From Diphasiastrum complanatum (lineage: Eukaryota; Streptophyta; Lycopodiopsida; Lycopodiales; Lycopodiaceae): DNA of 64,000 bases. The DNA lies in NCBI GenBank assembly GCA_029204225.1, contig CM055107.1, positions 5,452,900-5,516,899 on the forward strand. Direction: 5' to 3'. The notes beneath the pieces were generated by a model, which made no database searches, had not been told where the DNA came from, and was given only the letters and a program-made list of their open reading frames with translations. Below are positions 51,801 to 61,146 of the stretch, piece by piece; positions within the stretch are counted from its first letter, which is position 1; each line of letters opens with the position of its first letter. The translations under genes and the position numbers were made by a program.

Positions 51801-54775
51801 CCGTAAAAACATTTGAGAATAGTTTCTAGTTAATGATTTAACTCTAGAAGCAATCGTGATACTAGACGAATTTAGTTTTAATCTTCAGGCTTGTGTAGCG
51901 AGGCTAATCCTCTACGTAACTTGACAAAGATCAAAAGTTCGCAAATTGCATGGATGGTGTGTCGTAAGAAAAGACTCAATAAACGAGTGCCCTGTAAACA
52001 CGGCGACAATGAAAGCAATTGAGGGTGGTGCAATTTTTGCTTCATCTTTTACGAGACTCCCGAAAATAAAAGTTAGATTGGATGAAGTGACTTCTATTCT
52101 TCAAAGCTTTTGAGACATATCCCAAGGCAAATGCTCTCCAGAAATTGATTATCCTAGCCAACCTGAATGAAACGCATTTGTAGCAAGGGATTCTTTTTTC
52201 GTTCATTCCCTTGAAATACTTTTAACTAAAGTAGCTATCCGGTGCATGCAATTACTCAAATACTCAATGACAGGGCATCTCATCGACGGTGCCCTGATAA
52301 GACAGGCAGAAAAACAAGATCACAGTTCAGTTCACCAAAGTACAGAAGCCAAACACATGAATCAGGAAAAGAAAGATACGTATGCCATGTAAATTAATGG
52401 AAGTTTTGCGACTTGCTGAACCTGGTAAAGAGAACAATGCTTCGCGATAAGTAGTAACGGGAATATTCATATAGTCAAGATTCGCGATTTGTATCAGGAA
52501 TCCTCTTAAAGATGTGCAAACGCCGGTTTCAGAGCATAACCCAAGTGTTAGGAAACTGGGCCGGATTGAGAGGAGTTATAAGAGAATTAAGTTGCACAAA
52601 AAAATGCACAGGCACAGGCACAAGCACCATACCATGTATGAGGTTTCCTTACGCCAAATATCACCTACGAGGAAAAAGTGGCCTTATGGATATGCGTGGC
52701 TCTGTCAATGTAAAGCTGAGATTTGCGAAAAGTTTAAAGGGAGATTGAGCATGCTTGAGAACCCTGAAAGTGGTATTTCCTATCTTGGATCTCATATCGT
52801 CTTATGAACTGAACGTAGCTTAGATCGGTGAAACTGATTAATCACGACCATACGTAAATCAATCGTCTCTTTAACTACAGGGCACATTCAGTCACGGGCA
52901 GGTTGTAGGAATATGCTAGAATTCAACGAAATTCATAGAAGCTAGAACCTGAAGGTGTGCTTCAGCTAGATATCGGCAAGTGTCTCCAACTCGCGGATCA
53001 AGCTCTCCAAGCGCCTGCTTCTGCAACTTCAAGGCGGCATGGTATGCATCGACAGAGGTTTCATGCCTACCAAGCAATGAAAAAGTATCGCCTAACTGCA
53101 TGTATCCTGAAAATGAAGAAAGAGCATATTCCAAGTGGGAATTGGCTTCGGATAAAGCAAGAGAGCGTTCAAGCACAGCAATGGCCTCTTCATACTGGCC
53201 CAACCTACAATAAACTGCTGCCAAAACATGAAGGCTCTTGACGAGCTCAAGACTGTGAGATTCGTTCAAACTTCTCTCAAAGAATTTGACGGATTGCAAG
53301 GCGTAATCCAGAGCTTTAAATGGATTGTCAGCTGGTGCCTTGCAGGATTTCGCAAGTTTAAAAATAAATGGGCTGACGCTATGACTGCCTGATCTTGGTC
53401 GCACATCCTTATCAAACATGTTGGCGCCATTGGGAGATCCTCCCAATTTCCAGTCAATTTGCCCAGATCCGTTACTGCCGACGTGTTTGTTTCTTACAGG
53501 TGATTGCCTCTGCTTTGCGACTTTCTCAACACTTCCCTTTGCACGCTTATCTGGACTACTACAGGGCTGCTTCTGAAAGACCTTCTCTGTTACTGTGCAC
53601 TTTTGCACAGCTTCTTTCTTGTCAGTAGAACCAGCAGCCACTGGCTTCGGAGGCTTTGATGGACTACTCCTGGGAGGCTTGTCTGGACTTTTCTTTGAAG
53701 ATTTCTTTTCCACATTCCCGTTCTGAGTGGGTCGGGAAGATTGCTCAGACGCTCTGTCCGATTGGCCGCGATTGGCTTCCGAAAATTGTTTGATGGGTTT
53801 GTCGGTGAAAAGCTTGGTTCCACGTTTCGAACTTCTTGAAACACTTTCTGTACGTGTTTTCAGCAGTTCATCTGGGCTTGTATGGAGACTCTTGGGGGAT
53901 TGTTGTTCCAGTTGCTCTACATCCTCTGCTTCCTCTAACTTGTTGATAGGTTTGTCGCATCCGAATGAGTTACTCGGTTTATAGGGACTATCGTTGCTGC
54001 AATTCTCTGAGGGAGTTACCTTTCGATTAAGCTCTGAAACAGGATTCTGAGGGTCGCTGCTTATAAGCTCTTGTTCCGACCTGATTTCCTCTGCTTTCGC
54101 GACACCAGTTGCGGGAGGAACTTGCGGCAAACCTTCAGCAGTTAGCTCCTTATTAGAGTCGGACTTCGAAGGGCTTGGTTCATGACGGCTACTTTCATTA
54201 TCAGATCTAACTGATGTCTCGTTCTCTGGTGGATGAATCGTGCCTGGTTCAATGTCGTTCGGCTGCTGACTTGGATCTTGTACCTTGTGGCTGACGTCCT
54301 TTTCCTCATGTGACTTTAATAGAAGTACACTATCTGCATGAGTTAATGGCAGCTGCTCATTATGGCTGCTGTCGATTGCTTCATTTGACTCAAATGGAAT
54401 CACATTGTCTGGATTAATTCTTGGCAGCTGCTCACTATAGCTGTTGTCGATTGGCTGACTTGACTCAACTGAAACTACGTTGTCAAAATAAATTCCGGGC
54501 AGCTTCTCGTGAGATAAATCTGAACTATCAGCAGCGGAATTGGAGGAAAAATCCGTCGGGCTTTCAGTGACACTCGTGGATATTGGAGGTTGATCACCAA
54601 CACCGCCGGAAGCGAGGATGACAGATTCAGCACTTGTGGGACTAAGAATACTATTGATGCTTGGATTACTGTATCTGCCAGCTTCATTCTGTAATGGCTC
54701 CGGAAGCACATGAAGATTTACAACTTTTTCTTGCGAAGTAGTCTGAACGATGCCATTTTGCAGCTCAATTGTCAT
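48808..54775 (-). CDS. Kinesin-light-chain-related TPR protein (KLCR/CMU family)
   Basis: Plant KLCR proteins are cytoplasmic TPR scaffolds that bind microtubules, IQD proteins and the cellulose synthase machinery. Exons: 52949-54775, 50834-51717, 48808-48970, with GT-AG introns of 1231 and 1863 bp. The join keeps frame and gives about 957 residues. Residues 1 to about 470 are a serine/proline/lysine-rich disordered region. Then comes a TPR array: NPFKALDYALQSVKFFERSL, LAAVYCRLGQYEEAIAVLER and LGRHETSVDAYHAALKLQKQ in exon 1; a full run in exon 2 (EAAFVQSSIGDVYVNLERFE, ASVYVSLADLYMKTGRHREA, GLTEIASIYEALNEPEQAL, GPDHPDTLNVCGNLAGTYDA); and LDDAIQLSKSVLKVKEEHFG in exon 3. The final TPR ends with a basic tail (LWKRNRVVR). 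I start at the ATG at 54775 because the upstream open frame has no ATG. No lesion is seen. It is longer than typical family members because of the N-terminal extension. Confidence 0.9.
49089..49150 (+). repeat. Perfect 31-bp tandem duplication in KLCR intron 2
   Basis: The unit starting TCAATTTCACATGATTATGT occurs at 49089-49119 and again at 49120-49150 without a difference. Confidence 0.9.
49401..49522 (+). repeat. Four tandem copies of a ~30-bp unit in KLCR intron 2
   Basis: Copies at about 49401-49430, 49431-49460, 49461-49492 and 49493-49522 share TATTGGACC-CTAAT. They are spaced 30 to 32 bp apart. The core resembles an inverted CCAAT box (ATTGG), but an intronic minisatellite is the simpler reading. 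Confidence 0.88.
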
Positions 54776-56170
54776 ATTTCGTTTGCTTATGGATCCACGA
54801 GTAGCATATATAGAGGGCAAATAGCTGGACTAATTACTGGATCCTATTATGTTCAACACAATGCATCACAGAAGCCTGCGGTTTTTCATCCATTGAGCAT
54901 AGGATCTCAATCACCAAATTCTGAGAGCAAAGATTCTTTCGCATCCGATGCCACAGACACAGATCCGAGCCTCTGTTGTACAAATTGTGAATCAGTATTC
55001 ACTTGACATTCAGTCAACTGACGCTGCTTTGTAAAGGTCAGCAAGCAGATAGTGAGGCTGTCGTCACACAATCATGAGCTGCACAGTCCTCTATAAAAAT
55101 AATGAGAAAGCCGCACCGTTGCAGGAATGTTAGGAATCGTCTCAACAAAAGGGTGAGAGAACCACCACAAAAATAGCACTAGTAGATCAACTTCATGGAA
55201 AACGCAGTTGCCCAGTAGTATCTGCTGCTTATTACCAACGCACTGCAACAGAAACAGTATCCTGGCTGTGCAATATTACCTGATGCTTATTACCAGCGCA
55301 CTTGTTCCGCAATAAAGTGCTGAAATATATTCAAGCACAAAACAGAACATGCAAGAGAAAAAATATCCTAGTACCGCAATATTATTTGATGCTATTCCCA
55401 ACGAACAATATTATCTGATGCTCATTACCGACGCACTGACTGCTCCGCAACAAGATCATGAAATACATTCAAGAAGGTAACAATATCCTGAAATACATTG
55501 AAGAAAAACACACAAGAAGGTAACAATAACCTGAAATACATTCAAGAAACAGGAAAAACACTCAAGAAAATCAATATATCCCGGAATCACCACCGCGTAT
55601 AAGTAACAATCCAAGATCAAACCACAAACACAAAGACAGCAGTCTTAATTATGCCTTTTCAGTGCAAGCATAAAAAGCCAAAGCAGGCTTTGAAAAAATC
55701 GACAAAAAACAGCAAAAAATCCACCAAATGATGATGCTCCTCAATCCTGATGGCTCCTCGGAAGCTCCCCTCACCTCACAAACGATGAAACGCAGCAAAA
55801 ACAGACGGAAAATTGGAGACGGACAGATCAGTGACGATCGAAGCAGCGCTCATTCCACGAACAAAAATAATAAATGCTCATCGCACTCTCTCCTCCTCCT
55901 CCTCCTTCGCACTCGCCAGCAAAAACTATGGCGGGGCCGTCTCTCAGCGCCATCGCCAAAAGGCATCGCCATAGCTGCGGGTAAGCCATCGCTGACAGTT
56001 GGTGAATCGACGGCCTCGCTCGAGTCATCTCTCATCTGACGCCTTTCAGCCGTAGATACGTCTACCGTACGATCGTATATCACTGGACGGCCTTGATAAG
56101 ATCCGGGCTCCATCCGACGGCCATTGCGCGCTTGCAAACGACGTACAGTATTAAATACGGTCATTAGTGT
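54776..56170 (-). promoter_or_regulatory. 5' side of the KLCR gene: probable UTR/leader and promoter region
   Basis: This segment lies upstream of the chosen ATG on the minus strand. It contains short duplicated phrases (ATTACC-ACGCACTG around 55230, 55290 and 55425; GGTAACAATA-CCTGAAATACATT around 55475 and 55520). From about 55780 to 56160 it becomes more GC-rich, with a pyrimidine-rich stretch CTCTCCTCCTCCTCCTCC near 55887 on the plus strand. That is typical of plant 5' leaders. A non-coding first exon is likely, but I cannot place it. Confidence 0.4.
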
Positions 56171-58222
56171 GGTTTGCCAGTAGGGTGCTCACGAGGATCC
56201 AGTTCATGCTGGACACCGGCCATAACCGTAATTCCGCGGAGACCACCGGCTTGGCAGGTGGCGCACCTGCCACCTAACTTTGGACATTTCACGGTTCACC
56301 GTTGGATTGTCTCTCTCCAGCAGTCAATGAGGGGCGAGGGGCCCGGGACTGGCTCAGCCGGTCAGAACTCAGAACGAAGATCACGAGCTGCTGCTGCGTA
56401 CCTTTTGCCATTTGGTCCTTGCCCTTTTGGCCCTGCCTTGACTTTGTAAGGAGTCCATGGCCCCATGCCCCCATACCAATCATCCTTGATCTCTTTAGGT
56501 ATAATGCTGAGCCATGTTAGAGCCTTTCTGTGTTTTAACGCCCTAGCCCAAGCCCTAGCCCAAGCTTCACAGGGTTTTTAAGATGTGGAAAGTCCTCGGA
56601 GTTGATCAAATTAGGTATATCAGGAAGGCCACAGCCATGTCTTGAGAGCTTTCCATGGTTTATGAACCGGGCATGAGCTTCTCACAGTTTTTAAAATGTT
56701 GAAAGTCGTCTAGGTTGGGACCTTCCACGACTTAAAAATTGTGAGAAGCTATGGCTTTAATGAAATCGTTTTACTTTCTTAAAAATTGTGAGGAGCTATT
56801 GCCCCTTCTGTAGTGTGGTGTTAGAGGGTGTTCTTAGTGTGGGATTGGTCACCCAAGCTATGTGGTGTGGTGGTACAGGGTTCTTGGTGTGAGATTGACA
56901 ACCTGAGTTGAAACCCCACCCACAGGTAGGCAGTCTCCGAGAAAAAAAAATCGAGGGCTTGAGATTACTTGATGTTTCGGACTCAGATGGTAAGGTTTTC
57001 ATGTTGTATAATTCCCTCAAAAATATGAAGAAAAAACCATGTCGTCCTGTTTTTGCACGGGGGGAGGCTCTAGAGTACCCTTTTGGCCCTACCTTGATTT
57101 TCCTTGGAGTTGTCCCATAGCAATATTGTTGATGTGTTAAGCAAATTTTTGTGCATAACCAAGGGGGGAGGGAGTTCCTAGGAAAGTTCTTTGCTTGAGT
57201 GCAAGAGCTTGACCATAGGGGAAGAAGGCCTTCCCCTTCACCATCATTCAAGGTCCAATCTAAAGCTTATGTCATTATTTATGAATAAACTTTTGCTAGA
57301 ATTGTCATGCCTAACATGAGTTTTGATTATTGGATGTGTGAATTTTGATGATTGGATGTCATACATAAACCTTGTATGACCATGTCATGGTGCCTTTTAA
57401 GTCTACGGATCATGCTCTTTGAGGTGCATCACAAATGCAAAGGTTTAATGATTGGATGTCATACATAACCCTTAAACGACCATGTCTTGATGCTCTTTGA
57501 GGTATATAACAAATGCAAAGGAGAAACAATCACTTGGTATTATTTTGTGATTTGAGCAAATTTGTTATTTCTTTGTTTTCTTAGGCAAGGGTATTGCTTT
57601 TCACTAGCGTCATAGGGTATTGCTTTGCGCTAGCATTGTTTTGCAAGGATATTTTTTCCACCAACAATATTATTTGCAACATTGACATCGCACATCCACA
57701 TTTTAGGTCAAGCTAATTTTTCCCCTCTGTCCTAAATGTTCATTTTCCACCCACAAAGTAGGCTTGGAGCATGAGTCTCCAGTGCCACATGTGGCACTCT
57801 TATCACATTATGCCATAGTGAGAGCGTTTCATTTCTACAAAGTTTTTTATGAGACTCGATAATATAATTGATTTTTCACCTAAGAGTAGATTCAAACTAC
57901 ATGCTTGTAATTAGTCATTTGCTCCACCCCCCATTTGAGGGCCAAGCACCTCAAATATATGCATATGGACCTCCTTGCTTTCATATTGCATGGGTAGGTT
58001 GGCGAATAACAATTAATCAAAAAATACTATGCTTAAAGCTTGGACGATCCATCTTCCTTTGTTGTGATTGGCATATAGGCATCTACAACTCAGCTTGCCA
58101 GGCAATCAGGCTTGGCCAAAATATGCACTTGAGTTGTCCCTACATAACAAAGAGCAGACCGTGCCTTGCATTGCAAGGGTCATTCCTCATAGATTACACT
58201 CCTATGTTGCTCATTGACAAAG
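56171..58222. other. Intergenic DNA with diverged duplications
   Basis: No recognised gene. A phrase CCCTTTTGGCCCT-CCTTGA-TTT occurs at about 56420 and again at about 57078. A diverged tandem duplication occurs at about 57348-57525: TGATTGGATGTCATACATAA, then CTCTTTGAGGT and ACAAATGCAAAGG, each present twice. A 151-codon minus-strand frame at 56796-57251 looks like a by-product of repeat sequence. Confidence 0.5.
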
Positions 58223-58242
58223 CACACACACACACACACACA

Positions 58243-58312
<70 letters not shown>

Positions 58313-58320
58313 GTATATAT
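58223..58320 (+). repeat. Compound microsatellite (CA)n(GA)n(G)n(TA)n
   Basis: CA repeat at 58223-58245, GA repeat at 58246-58302, a 12-bp G homopolymer to 58313, then TATATAT. Long purine runs of this kind can adopt unusual structures; any function here is unknown. Confidence 0.96.
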
Positions 58321-59298
58321 TATAGCTAGTTTGTGGCTAGGGAGCTTTTGAGATGAGTATGGGTTTACAAACTTAGGCATAGACCAAAGCATTTTCATCA
58401 TTGTAATGCCTACTTCATAAAAGATCGCTCTCTCTCCACCCACCTTCAAAATAATATTAATTGTTTGATACTACCTTCATGTATTTGTCATAGATTATCT
58501 AGATTAGCTCTAGTTGTTGTTCAGAAAATCCAATTTGGCATTGTAAGCAAGTGATGGAAAAACTAGTGATAGCTACCACATGGTCAAGAACAACTAAATA
58601 TACATTCTATAAAAGTATACAAGTCAAAAGTTTGTGGTAAAATCCCATAGTTAGGGTAGTATTATTGATATGCAAATTTTCTTCTTTTTGTTGGAGCTAA
58701 GGTGTGGACTATTATGCTAAATGCACAAAGCAAGCAAAGAGAAATTGCTCTTAATTGAAGCCTCTAGTTTTCTTTCTCTTTCCAATTAAGTAGCATAGAC
58801 TTGTGTTGTTGGCTTACATTATAATTCTATGGTCTTTTGCTCTTGATGGTTATCGTTGTTGTCATTTGAGCAAGTGATCAAGGAGACAAGGTAGAGTGCA
58901 AGCTTCACATCAGTTGTGCTCTTGGGAGCTTTTCAATATAGGTTATGGGCGGCCTACACTACCAAGAGTCATGGCTACCAACACCAACTTTCGAGGCCTT
59001 GCCATTTGGGAGTAGATTTTTCATGAGCTTTGAGAGTTTCATTCAATCCCTAATTCAACAAAAAGGTAGCACATCTGTTATCATTTTCATGCCACTACAT
59101 GATTTTTTATAGATAATAAAGATAATAATTGTGATTTAGTACATAGTTCAACATTTCACTACCCTCAAATTCTAAAGAGGTTTATTAAAATACACTTTCC
59201 TACATAGGTATACTTTTATTAAGAAAATTTGTTTATGGAGCTCTAAAGGCTAGCACGTTGGCCTACATAAATATTGAATTAAAAATATGATTAATCTA
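58321..59298. other. Intergenic DNA, no recognised gene
   Basis: AT-rich and stopped in all frames. I see no repeats longer than a few tens of bases. Confidence 0.35.
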
Positions 59299-59360
59299 AC
59301 TAGCAACGCAATTTTGTCCCGCTAGAATAGGGTGGGGAAACGCAAAAGCATAAACGAGTC

Positions 59361-59480
59361 AACTAGGATAAGTAACGAATCTGATTAACCTGCCATTGGA
59401 AGCGCAGAGTGCAACAAAAATTAGGATGATTGACGAATTTGATTGACATGACATTCCAAGCGCAGCTTATAACAAAAACG
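59361..59480 (+). repeat. Imperfect 60-bp tandem duplication near the candidate Helitron 3' end
   Basis: 59361-59420 and 59421-59480 share the pattern TAGGAT-A-T-ACGAAT-TGATT-AC, then AAGCGCAG and AACAAAAA. About two thirds of positions agree. Subterminal repeats are common in Helentron-like elements, so this supports, weakly, an element border nearby. Confidence 0.65.
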
Positions 59481-59575
59481 TGGTAAAGCCAGACAAAGAG
59501 CAACATGAATTGAAGCTACTAAATATTTACAAGGAAATGTGTTTTTGAAGTTTTGTCATATGCAAGATAGTCGTT

Positions 59576-59986
59576 TTAGGTACCAATATTTGCGCAAGCT
59601 GAAGGGTGACCAGCCAAGTTGTTGCAAAGTTTCATGTTCTGAGATTTGTACATTTTGATATAAAAGTTCTCTAATCTATTTGCAATTGAACGATCTTCGA
59701 CAATTTCTAGTATGTCAACATGAAAGGCATCAAAAAAACTAGAATGTGTCTTGGACAAAAGCATTTTCTTGGGTGGTTTGCGAGTGTGTTCGTGCACACG
59801 CCTACTGAAGTCGGTAGTTTGTCCGATGTAAATCAACTTGCCGACACGTGATGCTATTTTGTATAGTGTGATGTGCTTGTTCGTGGCCTTTTTGAAGGTG
59901 GAGGCGAGGTGTCCTGCAAGAAAGATATCTTTTTCATTATGAAGTTCTTCATGGTGGAACAGGATTCGTGTGGAATTGAAGAACAT
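59576..59986 (-). CDS. GIY-YIG endonuclease domain protein
   Basis: An open frame of 136 codons begins at the ATG at 59986. The first ~38 residues are variable; the nuclease domain starts about residue 40. Visible motifs: LYKIASRVGKLIYIGQT (the GIY and YIG strands, here LYK and YIG), then DFSRRVHEH with the catalytic arginine, LENFYIKMYKS with the metal-binding glutamate, and MKLCNNLAGHP with the conserved asparagine. All five expected catalytic elements are therefore present. GIY-YIG enzymes cut DNA with a single metal ion; the family includes homing endonucleases, UvrC and SLX1, and the endonuclease of Penelope-like retroelements. The cysteine-rich linker of Penelope endonucleases is not seen, and no Penelope reverse transcriptase is nearby. 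An AG acceptor just before GACACCTCGCC (about 59915) means the true start could be a spliced upstream exon. The frame is intact, unlike the helicase next door. Confidence 0.78.
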   Translation of the reverse strand: MFFNSTRILFHHEELHNEKDIFLAGHLASTFKKATNKHITLYKIASRVGKLIYIGQTTDFSRRVHEHTRKPPKKMLLSKTHSSFFDAFHVDILEIVEDRSIANRLENFYIKMYKSQNMKLCNNLAGHPSACANIGT

Positions 59987-60157
59987 AGATTATAGTTATG
60001 CATGCACACCTCGATGCTGGAAGATGGTGGTTGAGTTGTTTGTTGCGAAATTTGGAGATCCATGGGTTGCTATTTGTCAGTATGCAATGAATATTTAGAT
60101 GTGCAATAAGTTGCATGCACAACGTAACGTAATTTAGAGTTGTTGCAAGTTGCAAAC

Positions 60158-60340
60158 CTATGAATTAGTCGCTGCAATGGTTGGTGTGTCAAGGATCTCT
60201 CTCTCGAGGGCTTTCAACACAGTATCAATGGAGATTGGGCCATCAATGAGGCGCACTCCTGTTTCGGAGATGTGCCCAAGCTGCCTGCCAAGATCATTTT
60301 GAATAGCAGTTAATTTTGCACACGAGTCATTCCTCTTCAA
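60158..60340 (-). CDS. Small ORF between the unknown ORF and the GIY-YIG nuclease
   Basis: About 58 codons (NDSCAKLTAIQNDLGRQLGH, then RLIDGPISIDTVLKALEREI) look helical and are not low-complexity. The ORF may be an exon joining the preceding ORF to the nuclease; an acceptor-like AG lies near 60335. No family is recognised. The stop at 60158 is followed at once by a GT, so the exon end is uncertain. Confidence 0.4.
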   Translation of the reverse strand: MKRNDSCAKLTAIQNDLGRQLGHISETGVRLIDGPISIDTVLKALEREILDTPTIAATNS

Positions 60341-60822
60341 TCAGAAATTGTGATATTATATCCAAAGTACAAATTTCGGATTGCATAATATCCCTTGTCA
60401 CAGTGGGCCTTGAAGTGCTGAATAGCAGCTCGATTTGTTTGTATGGAGCTTGGAATCGAAATCGCAAACAGCTTGTAAAAATGCTTTAGAAATCCTGAAA
60501 ACAGAACATGGAAATCATGATATTTTCATAACATGAAAATGTTAATAACAAACACCATAAAAAAATGTGCACAAAAAGAAAAGAAATACAAGTTTGTACC
60601 TTCTATAGGATCTCTATGATGCACATAAGCTTCTCTAGCATGCTTTTGTGATGTAATAAAGGTGCTCATTGTGTAGCTGCTATGGAAGCCGTTTTTGTAT
60701 TTGCTCGGTTCAATCCCGCATGCATTCAAGAGAAACATCTGTCGTGTGGAGGGATAAATACGTACCTCATCCAGTTGCTCGGAGGTCACAAGTTGTGATG
60801 TTCTTGCTTCCTCTTTCAGTTT
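60339..60822 (-). CDS. Unidentified two-exon ORF downstream of the Helitron helicase
   Basis: Exons 60600-60822 and 60339-60494 are separated by a 105-bp GT-AG intron. The phase matches: the first exon ends with G and the second begins GA, giving glycine. The joined frame has about 125 residues and includes TSEQLDEVRIYPSTRQMFLL, NACGIEPSKYKNGFHSSYTM, STFITSQKHAREAYVHHRDP, then FLKHFYKLFAISIPSS and HFKAHCDKGYYAIRNLYFGYN (in part). It reads like a folded, conserved domain, but I do not recognise it. More exons may lie upstream (about 60950-61150, where QYNFDVMPFMGLNQ is followed by a GT donor at 61093). It may form one gene with the GIY-YIG ORF. Confidence 0.5.
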
Positions 60823-61146
60823 CTGAAATAGCTATCGAAGAATTTGAGAATATCAATCGTTGTCACAGAATATAAAGCAAAAAAGTTGTGCATATATTTT
60901 TTGGGACATTGCATTTACACGAACGAACAAAAAGGAAACAATGTACCTCTTCCGCCTCCGTCATCTCATGTGTTCATGTGCTGCCATGTTGATGACCTGT
61001 TTTCAAACAAAAGGGAAAAATGGCAAAACATGTGCTTTATGTATGGAACACGGAAAATAAATACTAAAAACAAATTCAAGAAAGCGCACGCACCTGGTTC
61101 AATCCCATGAAAGGCATGACATCGAAGTTGTATTGATAGATGAAAA

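Noticed and set aside
53266-54006. Additional frames on both strands within the first KLCR exon
   Set aside because: They overlap a clearly coding exon with TPR repeats and have no domain of their own.
56796-57251. 151-codon minus-strand frame
   Set aside because: It covers diverged repeat sequence, with no recognisable domain and no splice support.
58223-58320. CRISPR-like or regulatory array
   Set aside because: It is a simple CA/GA/G microsatellite with no spacer structure.
59576-59986. GIY-YIG ORF as the endonuclease of a Penelope-like retroelement
   Set aside because: No Penelope reverse transcriptase nearby and no cysteine-rich linker before the domain. It is kept only as an alternative explanation.
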